Below are positions 23,101 to 38,100 of a DNA stretch of 64,000 nucleotides, piece after piece. The notes under the pieces are model-generated. The model saw only the letters and a program-made list of their open reading frames with translations. It was not told the DNA's origin and did no database searches. The translations under genes were made by a program, and so were the position numbers. The stretch covers positions 3,781,501-3,845,500 of the forward strand of contig JADLSH010000145.1 in NCBI GenBank assembly GCA_016169945.1, given 5' to 3'. How positions within the stretch are numbered: the first letter of the stretch is position 1; every line of letters begins with the position of its first letter. This DNA is from Trachythela sp. YZ-2020 (Eukaryota; Cnidaria; Anthozoa; Malacalcyonacea; Clavulariidae).

Positions 23101-26100
23101 GCAACTACGCATGCGCTTGACCACAAAACACTTAATGCGCACGCGCAGATAGGAAAACTGATCTCAATAAAACACGCATATTCAAGATGGCTACTAATGA
23201 CGATATGTCGAATATTCGAATATCCTCATGTTTTATGCATTTTGAAGGCGTAACCGAGCAACTTTCTAAAGTTACTCGTCAAAGGCTTAAGAAATTTGTC
23301 GATTGCAGGAATAAATGGGCGAAACTTAATTGCCTGCAAGCTGAGATAGCGAAGGATTCGTATGATAAGTTTGATGACGAATTCGTCAATTATTCATACT
23401 TGGCAGAGAACACAAACGAAAGTTTTGATTTAGAATGGTACCACCACATGAAATGCTACAAGAAATTTAGCGATGAAGAAAAGATCCGTAGGAAAATGGA
23501 GCTAGTACAAGCACGGAAAAGGTCGCTAATACCGTAGACCACACATGCCACATGGAACCAGCATTTACCAGCCGTGGAACCCAGAAGAAAGATTACACGC
23601 AATTCAGTCATTTCAGTGGAACCAAGTAAGACCTTGCCTCAAAGAAACAAGCATGTACTACCAGAATGCTGCATTATTTGTGGAAGAGATTCGTCTTGGT
23701 TTTCAAGAGACAAGGTATGATTATGTACAATTTCTTGTGTACAGTATCTTTATATTCTATGGACCACCTTTTGGTGGAAAAGTTGTCATATTGTGCCTTA
23801 CTGTCTTGTGCATATACCTATATGGCTATATGATATTTTAGAGTACCTATTGGGTGCGTTGGATCTTAATGGGTTAATTATCCAGATAATAAGTTTATTT
23901 AAACAAGCATAATATAAGCTACTCTGGATTGTAAAGTTTATGAACACAATGTTCATAAACTTTACAAACCAGAGTAGCTTTATTTAATACCTGGTTAATT
24001 TGTCAAATTCACCCTGCTTTAGGGCTGTTTATATGAAACCTGGGCTGGCTCGCTGACCGGGCCAGCCCGTAAGCGGGATGAATTTGTCTTGTGTTTATAT
24101 GAGAAAATTTCATCCCAGCAGGCAGGATGATTTTGTTGTTTTGACCTTTGACATTGTTTTGACAGTTCTTAAAAATAGCTTACACACAAATTGGTGGTGG
24201 CGTCTCTTTCAACTTTCATCCCGGCAACCGGGCTGACCCGGTTAGTGAGTGTTTATATGGGAAATTTTCATCCTGGTAGCGAGATCTCGCCTTTTTCAAG
24301 TGAGATCTCTGGAACCGGCCAGCCCGCTTGTCCATATAAATGCACAGTAGTTTTTACTATAAAATCAATTACATGGCGAGATCTTGCTAAGCGGGCTGGC
24401 CGGTCAGCGAGCCAGCCCGGTTCCATATAAACAGGCCCTTAGTTGGTAAATGCCATTTTTAAACAGGCATTCTAAACTTGTATGTTTGTGTAGAAAACAC
24501 AAAAGAGAAGAGGAACACCACTAGTGTTGGCAAGTACAATTGATGCTGGCTTATTACGTACAGCTGCTGAGAGGAAAAATGATGAGCGGATACTTGTGCA
24601 GATTAGAGATAAAGACTGTGTTGCATTGGAGGTCCGCTACCACAAAGTTTGCTATAGCAACTATACCATATTCCTTGCAAGGGAGGCAAAGACGACCACA
24701 ACATGTGCACCACCAGTGTATGAAATATCTTACAATGTATTCTGTAAAGAAGTCATTGAAACTGAAATCCTCAAGGAAAAGCAATAAAGTACATGATTGA
24801 GAAATTTGTTGTCATTGCTAAGGAAACTGAGAATGTGGATGCATCGAAATACAGGTCTTCCGAGCTCAAGCAGCAGCTAATTAACAGTTATCCCCAGCTG
24901 GTATTCTATTTGCCTAAATCTAGAAATGTTAGTGAAATTGTGTATGCTGAGAACTTGGATACTTCTGATTTAGTTGAGGAACATATGTTGAGTAAAGCTG
25001 AAAATAGTGATGAAGAATTTGATGAAGGGACTGCATAAATAAACAAGGAACCTGGACTAATAAAATTGATGGGAAGAGAGTTAGAAAATAAATAAGATTG
25101 TGAACACCGAGTAATACTTATTTATGGCATATCGTAATTTATCTATTAAGCACCCCCCTGCCCCTCTCCTGTAAGCAATTAATTTATAAAATTGTGAAGC
25201 ATGAAAGTATTGTATTTTAAAGATAATTATGATATTTTACTGATACTTTGGTACGTAACATCACTGTACCCGATGTTGCGTATTTATAAAGAGAATCAAA
25301 CGTGCAAACAGACTCTTTGTATATATTAGAAATAAGCCCCCCCCCCCCCCAAATTAATAGAGAAATTACGGTATGCGTGTTCTATAATGTTTAGGATTGT
25401 GATAATATTTAAAGCCTGAAAAACAGATTTGCTTGCAAAAACGTCATGCAATTGCTGTAGTATAAAATTTTTTTACATCATATTTTTAATAAGTTATTGT
25501 AATGTTGGCTTGGAAGTGTTCCTGGCGAGGGCTTGACACGGTACATTGCTCAGAATGTTTGGCGAACTCCATTAAAATGCACAGAACATAAAAATATCAT
25601 ATATTTTTAAAACAATCCGATGTCATCTTGTATTACTTCAGCCATGCTTTCGCATTTCATAATTTTTTTCTTGTCCAGTTCTGCGTTGAGATCAGTTTTC
25701 CTATCTGCGCGTGCGCATTAAGTGTTTTGTGGTCAAGCGCATGCGTAGTTGTAACACAACAATGGCCGTTCATGGATTTCGAAACACGAGAAAGCCCGAA
25801 CTTTGGAGAGGTTGTACTTCAATTTGTGCAACTATTTCGCTTGGGGGGAAGCGGATTCTAACTAAGTAAGTTCTAATCTATCCATTCATGTAAAAATTAT
25901 GTAGTTACACGAGGGGTGCTACGGAATTGAACATTTTCGACCCTCATCTCACGGCCTAAAAGTCATATCCGCGTTTTTACCGTTTTATCCTTTTTTTTTG
26001 TCCAAAAGAATAAAACGCGGATACGACTCTGAAAGGCACGAGAAACGTTTTTTATACCATATCCGCGTTTTAACTTTTGACATAAAACGCGGATATGACT

Positions 26101-29100
26101 TTTAAATAGCGTTTCATGACAACAGAAGCCATCCGTCCGTCCGTCCGTCCGCCACTCATCCGTCCGACCGTCACTCATCCGTCCGTCCGTACCCGCGTTT
26201 TATCCTAACCCACATTCAGTGACCTTGCATCAAATACTGACGTCGCAACTTGCCTCAAATTCCTTAAATCTTATAATCTGCATGTCAACACCGCGAGCTA
26301 AGTTATGGCGAAATCTTGTTTATTTCGAAAGTTCGATGTCGTTTGAGTACTTTTTGTGTTGAAAAGATTTATTGTGGTTTCGATATTCACAGTGAAGTGG
26401 GCATGTGTTGTCATTTCTGCAGTTGCAACTGTTTGTGTCTTTGTTATACGTGCCTGTGTTCCGTGCTTAGTTTATTTCTAGACCTAACAAACCTAGGCCG
26501 GTTAAGTTTATTGGCAACTGCATGGTTGAATTTACGTAAACAGTAATTGGATAAGACATATGGATTAGAGCGTGATGATTATGGACTTGACATTGTTCAT
26601 GCAACTGTAGCTTTATTTTGGTAAATAGGTGCAGATTCTCGAAAATGTCTCTTCGCCAGAAAAGTGAAGTGAAATGCGCTTGTTGATTGATGTGGGTAGC
26701 TGTTTTGTGACGCTTGGTGGGTGATTTGAATGTCTGCTAATGTATAACGCATCATCATTGGGCTTAATACTTAAGCGACTTTTTTTTGCCATTTTCCGAA
26801 AATAGAATCTGCAATCCCCCCTGGTATGCTATTTTGACGGATTTCTGACAGATTGTGTTTTCGTATTTCGAAACGCCGCTTTGAAGTGGCAACCAGCATC
26901 CTGCATTGAACAAATCGCCAGAAACTTTACTTGTTTTACGAACTTGTTTTGTTTGCCAAAATGTTGTTAGTGTCGTAGAAATGGTTACTTTATAAGTATA
27001 TGCCTTAAACTATAATATAGAACTTAGATATCAGTAATACAGCAATTATCAGTCAAGGGCAAATTTGTATCAATGCCTACGCATGGATTTTGACGTGTTC
27101 TTCCTTTGAACGTAATAAATGCACATTCATTTCCCGTAGTTAAGCTAAAATAAGTTTGATGATGATTGATCAACGCATAGAAAGAATACAGTCCTAAAGT
27201 TAACAAGGATGGAAGACCTATATTCGCGAGGTTTCCAGACTTTCCACAACAGTTAGAATATAGTAGAACTATGATAGATTTAACTTCTGTTATTTTTTTA
27301 GCGTAGTTTTAAAAGTATTTAGAGTATTTTTCGATTGTTTAAAGGTATATCTATCCAAAGTTTGATTTACTTGCATGCCAACCTTAGGAATAACTATATA
27401 CTCATGTTTACACTCATTATTATACATTGTAGTCACTGCGTGTCTTTTGATTGGCTAATTGCTTACAGTTAAATATGGGAATCACGCAACCTACAGATAA
27501 CTGAGTTATCTGCTAGCAGATAACTCAGTTATCTGTAGGTTGAGCCAGCAGTACGTACTTTTTTAGCGAGCGGCAGCTTACATAAAAGAATAAAAACAAG
27601 CAAAAACAAGCAAAAACAACATGAATAAACGATGTCTTTTTCAAAGTTTTTGCGTAAAAAATACACTCTTTTGAAACTTTTATCAGAACTATAGTAAGTA
27701 AATTAGATTTCTAATATTTTGTCGTTCTTATTTTAATTTTATAATTGGTTTTTACCCCAATATTTTAGAACCAAACCAGGGTTCAAAATAGCGGCCGGCT
27801 GCCGGCTACAGCCGGCATTTTCACCGCACCTACCGGCGATTTTTAAACGGGAAAGGCGATGTTTTTTCGCATTTTAGTTATTGATCAGTAACTATTTGAT
27901 TTTTGTGTGCAGCGTGTCGCTAGAAGTTCAGTACAACTAGAAATCAAAAAGTTTCTATCAAGATTTGTTTACGTCGAACCGTCAAACTGTTAATGGCTTT
28001 ATGGCATTTTTTATTGCAGGCCTTCTTTCAAGGTCAAAGGGCACTGAATGAAAGATTTAGTCACTTTACTCAATTAGCCAAAATAGCAAAAATACAAAAA
28101 AAAACATTCAAACGCGACAGTTTATAGCAGGTGAGTGAATATTCAAGCAATTTAACAAATTTATATCGTGGTCGTAGAGTATAAATAACAAGTTGATTAT
28201 AGATTTATTAGATTGAATATTATAAAACTCACCATGACGGTGTTATTACAATAAAAATAAAATATTTTAGGCTGTTTACATCACTTAGTAAAATAAAAAT
28301 TAAAAGATAATAATATTTGGCGTTTTGTAACTTGCCCAAATTTCAAAGCTTTCCTGGTAACCCTCGTGTCTAACGGCGCACGCTAACACTCTCGTTGTCA
28401 AAGATGAAAACAGCCGGTAAAAAAATGTACATGTACAAAAAAGCCTACAAAAATTTCAATACTTAAAATTTTTATTTTGAACCCTGTCAAACGTTGTTTT
28501 GTGCGACAGAACTTAAATCGTTGTTTACCGAAGGAGTTTATTGACAATGCAATGTATAATAAAACAAATTATTGAATTCGGTTTTTGTGATACCGGAATT
28601 ATCAAGGTCTCGGTAAGTGTTATCAGTCTCAGCTTCGGCTTCGCCTGATAACACTTACCTTGACCATGATAATTTCGGATATCACAAAAACCTCATCCAA
28701 TAATTGTTAATTATTATGCAGTGACGTACGTCGCCCGTCACAGGCAACGAGAAATCGAGAACTGAAGAATTGCGTTATTGTCAAGCAAATTTATCATATT
28801 TTCGTCATTTTCAACAAGGTAACAATAGTTTTATTAAACATTTGAATGTTTTAGTCCATTATTTATTAAACCAGGATAGTCATATATTGGGCTTCCTATG
28901 GACACACATTATGCAGTACCAAACGCAGACACATTACAAATTTATCCTAGTTACACTTTATAGGGGCGACATCCATACTCATTTTGCCACGCAAAATGTC
29001 AAAATGACGTTTTCGTTACAACCCACCCACCCACTGCTGAAAACGTCAGCCGTGAATATGAATATAATATCAAATAAAATACCATTTTTCGTCACTCTTA

Positions 29101-32100
29101 TCTTAGACATACTAAGGAGTGTTAATATCAAACTACACAGATTTAAAATAATATATCATTACAAAACTTTTGCGAAGCCATTAATCATTAACTGATTACA
29201 AAGGCGACATGATGTGTGTGCATGAATTAATCTGATATTTTCTGTCTCTTTACTCTATACAAGTTCAAGCTGCCACGCCTTAAAACGTCAGACCTTCTCT
29301 AAAAAACCCACCCACCCAGTCAAAACGACATTTTGACGTTTTTCGTGGCAAAACGAGTATGGATGTCGCCCCTTAGCCAATATACTGTAGTTTATCCTCC
29401 CTGTTATTTCAATAGTGACCAACTTTTCGCGCTCCCCAACACGGAACAAGAGTTTATGTATGATAATTGTTATTTTATATTGCTGATCTCAATATCCATG
29501 GCCTTTTGTCACTGTTTGTAGCTGAATATCTGAAATAATACTTAGAATATACAGGAACTTGGGCGTCGGAGGTATCTCGACGGAGGCGAAATGAATTTTA
29601 TTCCAAGGAAGTGTACGAGATTTTTTGAGCTTTTAGATCTGCGGATTCAATTTTTTCACGGATATATATCGAAGGAATTTTATGGAATTTCAGTTGGAAC
29701 AGATTTTGAATATAACAAATCCCACCGAATACTTCCCCAATTTTGAGAGGATCGAGTTTTAGTTTGCGTTTGGGAGTTCTAGCAAGAATGAAATGCCTCT
29801 CGAGCAGGGAAATATCAGTAATCTATTTTATTTTTTTTATTATCGAGAGCGGGCGGAATCCTAGGCTTTCCTGCAATCTGATTGGTTGCAGCAGCGGGCG
29901 GAATTTTACGATATTTTTACCGCGGTCCGGAATCCTAGATAAAATTGAAAGTTTGTTTACTTTCCCTACATTTTCAAAGTTTTATTCACGAAATATTATA
30001 ATTTTAAAAATTTATGAATAAATTTGTGATTCTTAAAACTTTTTAATCTGATTGTTTCGTGCGACAAAACAATTTAATGACGAAATCGAATATTTCTTCT
30101 TTTCGCATGCACCTTTGGCTTTGTCAACTTGACAAAAAAAAACACGTTATTTACCGTTTTAGTCGGTCCGGATAGAAAAATATTTTCCCTCGGTCTCAAA
30201 AACGGCCCTCGGACTTCGGTCTCGGGCCGTTTTTGAGACCTCGGGAAAATATTTTTCTATCCGGACCTCCTAGCCGGTAAATAATATATATATATTTTAC
30301 AGCACCTACCTTTAGGGTACATCTGTTCGTGCACTACTCTGATTCCAGTCGGTCGAAACGATCCAACATCTTTTGAGAAATATATTTTCCCAGCCAATTT
30401 ATCAGCTTTAAAGATCGTATTATCCACCCAGTCCGTCCATATTATAGAACTGTTATAAACAATCAAACCAAATGGATGAATTGATTCCTCTGCCACCACA
30501 ATTCTTCTTAATGAACCGTCCAAATTTGATGTTTCAATCTTATCCAACTTGGCGTCTGCCCACCATAGTTTCTCTTCTTTATAATCAATTGCCAGTCCAT
30601 TGGGAAAACCAAACATTCCTTTCACAACAGTTTCTCGTGTCGTTAAATTACCATTCATTCCGCATCTTTCAATCTGAGCATTCTTACCCCAGTCAGTCCA
30701 ATACATGTATCTAGGAGGAAGATTATTTTGTATGAAAACAAACATCCTTAGAATTGGATTAATTGTTACCTCCGCCAGAGCCTATACGTAACAAGCTTTA
30801 TTATCAACCAGATAATTTAGAGATGCTTGGATTTTGGACCATAACGCGAATGTAAACAACACATCAAAAGCTTCGACAAATAGAAAACGTGGTGTTTTAC
30901 AATAGTAATAACATATGATCTGTTGACGTGTGTGAAGAAACACATGAGTGACGTCAGAATATACGTCATTTTTGCTTACATGGCTATAAAATCAGGGCAG
31001 GATTTAGGAGATATTTTTAGTGAAAATGAGTGCGAAGAATACAAAAGCACAACAGTCAACACTAAACACTCATTGCCCAAGATATAATTTATATTTGATC
31101 AATATTTCTCGATCTAAAATTTTTGTCAACAACTCTTACCTTGTTTTTGGATGTAAAACAATCGCTCTAGGCTTGTCAAGACCTTCATCAATCAAAGTCA
31201 ATCTTGAGTTTGGTTCTTCAGGATCAGCAACTTCAATAACTCTTCTTCTGCCATCTGTCCAGTACAACTTTCCATTGATCCAATCATAAGCTATCCCGTC
31301 CACTAACTCTAAATGATCTCTAATTATTGTCTCAACTGCACCAATATGACTTAACGAAACACGTTCTATGGTATCATTGACCACATTTGACCAGTATAGA
31401 TATTTATTCTTAATATCAACATCAATTGCGGCGGCACCACCAGCGATTCCTGCCAAAACTGGACTGATGTGTTGCAAATCAACATCTGAGTAGAATATTC
31501 CTGCACTGTTGGCGAACAATAAGTATGGCGGACTGTCTGTTGAAGTACAATACAATCAATGAATAGTGATATCTTAATGCATTATGATCTAGCCCAGCAA
31601 GAAAGTTTGACTAGAAATTGATCGTGTTGTGTTAAAGTACAGTTCATTGTCTGGACACTTTATCGCCAGTAATGACGACGTATGAATCAATTTTTTGAAT
31701 ATTTAATATCACGTTCACACATATGATAGCTATAACTCATCCATTGGATCTATGCAAATTCAGTGATAGTCTTGCATGTATTTTCCCCAAATTGCACCGC
31801 AACATGCTGTTACTTAATACTAGAATATATATGAAAAATTTAATAGATGAAAACAATCTTCAGGAAAAAGTGTCATGCGAATTTATGAATTCTCATCCTT
31901 TTTATGTTTTTCCGATTTTTCAGTTTAATCATTACTAATCAGACACCATACAGTTACCGCCGTTTTTTTCCTAATTAGATTTGCCTTCTGAATATATTGC
32001 TGTATAATAATATCACAAGGCATTTCGATTTGAAAATTCCCGACTATGGACATTTGAAGTAATGAACAATACGCACGATTATTGACCAACGTACAGTTAT

Positions 32101-35100
32101 TTTACCTTCTATTGTACAAGTTCTCTTGTCTTTCCATAATTTCATACCAGTAGGACAAAAACACGAATATGGCTGATCTTTGTTTGGTGACAACAGACAC
32201 AGATGACTACATTGACCATTGTTTAAGCCACAAGGATTTAGTTCTATATAAAGAAGGCATTTGATTCATCACGATTATGTCATTCCGTTTCAGAATACCT
32301 GTTTTATATTAGGTACCTTTGTAATTTGCTCATGCATTTTTAATTAATTTGAGAACTGAGAAGAATATAGCGTTACTGATTAGTTCACGTTAGTTTATTG
32401 CGTCGCTTACCTACAACATTTCGGCTAAATCAATACCCCCATCTCTATGAAGTCCCTGCCTCTCCAATAACCCCCACCCTCAAGCGTTCCTGAACTGAAT
32501 GAATAAGCCCCTGGAAGCCTTATTTAGGGATGATTTATGGTGATACCTTTCAGTTGTTGATGTGGATGTACAATCTTTATATCCATTGGTACGAAGTTTT
32601 GTACACGTTTAACAACTGTTATCGTTCTACTAGAATCCTTCTTTGTTGTTCGATATATAAATTTCGGTCTCCAATCAGTCCAGAAAATACTTTGACCAAA
32701 CACTGCGACAGAAAATGGATGTCCCAGTTCTCCGTCAATCTTGCCAGTTACCTCTGTCTTTCTGTCTGTTCCATCGAAATTCATACTTTCAATTCTTGCC
32801 ATCTTAGCATCCACCCACCACAGACGTTCTGTTTGGTAATCAATAGTCAAACCATTTGGCCATGTGATATCCTTACTTACTAAAACCTGGCGTGTATCGG
32901 GATCGCCGTTCATTCCACATCGCTCAATTTGTGCGCCTTTCCCCCATTCTGTCCAGAATAACAGTCTTAAAAGATAAATGATATAAGCATGTTGATGCCG
33001 TCCTTTCATGCATCAGAGGTATAAAGTCGTAACATGGCTCCTTATCATCGAGGGATGACATCATCGCCCAAGAAGGTGAACAGACTCTTGTGGTAGAAGG
33101 CTACCGCCATTCCTACTCAGCATGATGATTTTTGGTAGCGTGTTTGAAATCAATATGATCATCAAGATTTCAATATATGACGGAAGCTATCTTCTACGAC
33201 AGTATCTCCACCTTGTTGGAGCCACGTTGCGACTTTAGATTATCCCTGATGAAGACACTAGACTGCGACACTAGACACTGAAATGTTGGGTCGTGAATGT
33301 AATTATCTCGGGGATTGCATTCATTTTCTTGAACCAGAGCAGGGAAACATGTCTGCATTATTCTTGTCATAGTTAACTGTTATAACAACTCCGATAAGCA
33401 AATATGCAAAGAACTTATTAACTCCAGTCAGTAAATTGCGCATGCCACTGAACAAGATAATTCAATGATGGTGGTTTAACTAAGTAAAACATAACATACG
33501 TACAAATGTCTACCTGTATTTAGGATGAACAACGATCGCTCTTGGTCTTTGTACATTTTCACTGATCAACACAGCACGGTTTCGTCCGTCTAGTTCCGCA
33601 ACTTCAATCTTTCCTGAAGTTCTATCTGTCCAATATAACTTCCTCCCAATCCAATCAACCGCTATCCCTTCGGGACTGTCCAAATTGAACTGTATCACAG
33701 TTTCAAAAGAATTATTATGTGCTCCAATCTTAGCACGATGTACACTATCATGAGCTATATCTGTCCAGTAGACCATCTCTTGTTCAATGTCAATATCAAT
33801 TGCAACTGCATTGGGTAGTTCATTGATCAGAACTCTGGAAATGTAGTTTTGTAGATCTAGTTTGTTAATGCTGTTTTGTGAACTATACAGGATGTATTCT
33901 ACAAAATCAAGAAGCACGCATTATTTTGGAAACATAAACCCCAATTTAAAATCCATTGCAAGTCAGGTCAAAAAATTAAACCATATAATGCTAAATACAG
34001 GTTATTAAATTCACCTGCATTAAATCATTGTCTTACTACAATTTCAAAATAATTTTTACATCGAAATAAGGTCACTGCAGTTGTTAATTGATATGCAGAA
34101 ATTTTTTTAACCAACAGCAAGTAACTAAAAATCGCGACCTTATGTAGTTATGCAGGGCCCAGAAATAGACAAGAATATGGCGTAGTCTTATATCAGCTTT
34201 CCTAAAGAGCTATCTCACAATTGGAGATGTTATATGTATCTACGCAATGCACTCTATCTTTAATTCGTGCTTATATTTTTATTCTTGAATCTATTAATGA
34301 GTTATTTTTTACTTAAGTTGAAATTCTTCGGGATTATAGTTGGGGAACTTTAATTGAATGGTTAACGCCTAATACCGGGTCGACAAAACTTCTGGTAACT
34401 GTGAGGAGGCAATAAAGGCACCATTCAAGTTATGATCACTTAGATATGAAATATGCATTGCGTTTGAATATTCGGAAAATCATCACTTGCAATCTTCCAT
34501 TTGGACAACTTCGTTCCCAGAGTTTAGTGTTGACGAGCTTCCTATCTTGACTGTTTAAATACAAGTATACAAGTATACAAATATACAATTTGAAATATAC
34601 CTTCAAGGCTCAAACCCTTTTATGACTTTCTAGTAAGGTTCAACACTATACGGTCGGATCCTCAATTACCTTGGCATGCATTCTCATCAGACAAATCAAA
34701 ACAATCAATAATTCCATCACAGATCTTATTTCCCGGGATGCATTTCTCATCACATTCATGTTGATCTTGACGACATCGAGAGCGCGACATTGGAGAGGGA
34801 CCTTTGGTAGATGAAAAGAGAAAGGTTAAGTTGTATAATTTAGAACTTAAATCTACTGAGACAGATGATGGGAAATCGATATCAGGACAACATTGCAAAA
34901 AGAATACTCTGTAGAGATTAGATAATAATGTATTCATAATTTGTTATGCATAAAAATACGAATATATAAATACTAGGCGCATGTTGTCACCATTAGAGAT
35001 AGCATAGATTTGATACAAACGAAGAAGACGAGTTATTGACTGAGTTCATAGAGAAATACTTCATAGGTCACGTACTTCAAACTCTTTTCTATTCCGTTTA

Positions 35101-38100
35101 GACAAGAGAATTAGAATATATTAACAATTAATATGTTAATAATGTATTAATTGATATATTTACATTGCCATCAAAACACTGCACCAGACTACCATATCAT
35201 GTAACTTGTGGAACATAAGTTCACAGACCTTCCTCCGGAGAGCTGCCGTAGCTTGTGTCTAAACTACCAGCCATTGCAGCAATAGCGGGCTACTCATCTC
35301 CTGACGAACGGCCTCGCTTTTAATCAGGTATAGTTCAGACACAAATCATGGAAGCCTTTTGTGGATACAACCTATCCCACATTATCTCTCAATATATCTG
35401 CATTCTAAACTATATTTAGCCTGCGCTTGTGGGCGGAGACTATACTATATTCTAAACTATATTACATACCACAGTTTCTTTCATCAGAACCATCTCTACA
35501 ATCTCTCTCACCATCACATAACCACGTGCTGGGTATACACCACACACCATCACACCGGTGATCATTCTTGTTGCACTTTGGTGACGTAACTAGACCTTCA
35601 ACTGGAGATTTTGCTGCATGTATTGAAGTAAAGAAATAATGAGTATAATTGCGGACACTCGTAAGGAGTGGAATGGTACTAATTCTTCTGACGTAGACGA
35701 AAATGTCGGAATTCTTTATCTGCAGAACACGGTTAAGGTAGCTGCCAAAGAGAGTAATTAAACTTTAGGAACCGGTTGTACGAAGGCCGGATAACGCTAT
35801 CCACCGGATAGTGATTTTTCAGTTAAGCTTTCTAAAATTGTCCGTTGTTTGGTATAACCCAGATTAAACGTTAGTATTTTTAAATAAAAGTTTATTTTTA
35901 TTAATTGTGAGGTCTATATCTGTAGTTTTATAGCTTTTCAAGCATTTTTACAATGGTTGAAAAAATCACTATCCGGTGGATAGCGCTATCCGGCCTTCGT
36001 ACAACCGGTCCCAGATGTTTACATCCACTTCAACATGCAAATTAACCGCCTCGTGCATCGACATGTTTGATGTAGCCAGACAGTTAAGAGCTCTAGTTAA
36101 AGACTGATGTAATCTTTGGGATAAAACTTTCCAAGTTTTGGAAGGAAAATTTAACCGAGAACGAATTCAGAGAACGAATTTTTTATCATCAAGCGCCAAT
36201 ATAGGAGTGGAATCTAAGAGCATATCCATAGGACTTCAATTTGCAATGTAATAGGTACGTGAGTAAAATATATCTTTATTTCTTCAGTTTGACATTTAGA
36301 GTTGGTCTTACATCTGTAACTCATAGAGTTGTATCCTTATGCCATTCTATAGTAAAGACTGTAAAGTATAGTATATTACTGTTCTTAAAAACTATAGTAT
36401 GCCATGGGCGGGGTTTAACAGTTCTTTCAAGAACTCTATATATCTAATGTATGGTATACATTGTCTCTGATGATCAACCATGGTTTCTAACACGCCATTT
36501 AAGGCTATCTTTAAATTCTGACTAGCTGAATATATTTTTACGGTATGCATTTGGTTTGGATTTTCGTTCGACTATATTTAGTTTCACCTCATGTATTTTT
36601 ACTTTGGCCTAACATTTTGTTCAAATGTTTTGGAAATACTAAATAGCGTAAAATTTTATATAAAATGGTAAGTTCATTAGTATTCCTTAATATATAAAAT
36701 CTTACCTTTACACTCAATTTCATCTGATCTATCACGACAGTCATATTCGCCATCACATTTCCATGGCAACGGGATACACTCGCCATTATGACAGGGAAAC
36801 ATGGAACTATCAGCACCACATGCAGCGTATTCTGAAATCACAGTTTATGAAAATGTAATATCCAAATCACGTAATACATGTATATTCTATTTAACCTAAT
36901 GTGGTTTACTTATTCACCTATCAAAAATGATCTGTAAGCCTGTAACTAGCCATAGTGCATAGCGTTTCTTAACTTATTTATCACAGGGCAGTTTCTATCA
37001 AAGTAATATTCCACTTAGGTCATTTGGAATTTAATCGAAAGAATATACTTGAATAAATACACCAATTGTTGTAATGTTCAACTAGTGGACTGTAACAAAC
37101 GAAAATGCAATTTTAGTATCTCAAATGTGGCAAATCTTTGCACGATTACATGTACATTCGAATTCGTTCCCACCTTCCCAGCGGCCAATTAATGTAGCTG
37201 ACACTTGGCCGATAATGACGCTAGCTGACAACAGCGAAAGTCGCAACAATTCACTATTACATGCTTTTATATCTTACTAAGTCACATTACTAAGATATCA
37301 TATAAGAACATCTACGGCTAAATAAATACGGTACACACACGGTATTTTGTGACTAAGTTATACAAAGATTACTTAGTCCGCTATTTTCAATCAAAAACCT
37401 TAACAACGTAAATTGTTTTCCATCTACCGAGCACGATAATTTCGTGCTCGGTATAGATGGAAAATCTGAATGCACCATTGCATTCGCCATAAAATTCCAA
37501 AATGTTTCATACCAAAGACTCGTTATTCATTTTGAAATGTTGGGAACAGAGGGACCGGAGAAATACAATCGGTGAAATATACGATCGCTGCATCATATAC
37601 ATCGATCATATACAATCGGTGAAATATACATCGGCGCTGCAATTTTCCTAGACTTGCTACAAGTCGACTCGAATTACTAGACGCGCGGTAAAGCACAGAC
37701 GCGTGGTAAAGCCCAATTCAACAAAAGCGCAATCCGTATTAACCCAGTCATTATACTTTAAACAATTTTTAATGCGAGTTGACTTGTAGCAAGTCTAGGA
37801 AAACGGTCAGCTCGTCCCCCCTCCATGCTGAATTACACTCGCGAATCGCTCGTGCGATTTTGACTACGTGTTTTGATTTTTGACAAAGAGTAAATTGGCT
37901 TATACAAGTCATAATAAATAAAGACACTAAGTCATAATGCATAAAGTATAGAACTTTTTGTACAATTTTTCTTGTATCGCGCACGTTATTATGTTGTGTT
38001 TCCGGTCGGATAATGCGCAATATAAGTATTAAACATTATTATTATTAAATGTTCTTATATAATATTAAAAGCTATTTTGTGTCACATTTCAAGCAAATTA

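Larger units (their letters stand above)
22801..26213. mobile_element. 3.4-kb DNA transposon with long inverted ends and 8-bp duplication
   Basis: Flanked by ATTCAGTG at 22793-22800 and 26214-26221. The inverted ends read GGTTAGGATAAAACGCGG inward, followed by GGACGGACGGATGAGTG microsatellite-like blocks and further inverted sequence to about 23170 on the left and from about 25690 on the right. The right arm has an extra block (about 25975-26095) with three more copies of the AAAACGCGGATA motif. An 8-bp duplication is seen in hAT, P and KDZ-type elements. The superfamily is not settled. The interior carries a broken coding region. Confidence 0.85.
26785..28905. repeat. Right arm of the large inverted repeat, with insertions
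   Basis: Reverse-orientation counterpart of 17343-18265 (blocks C, B, A in plus order). It is enlarged by an unmatched 380 bp (26960-27345) and by R1 copy 2 (27412-28715), which itself contains a CAGGG-ended element. Confidence 0.7.

Noticed and set aside
29743..30021. ORF with open frame near GAGCGGGCGGAATCC repeats
   Set aside because: It overlaps a local inverted repeat and shows no protein-like pattern.
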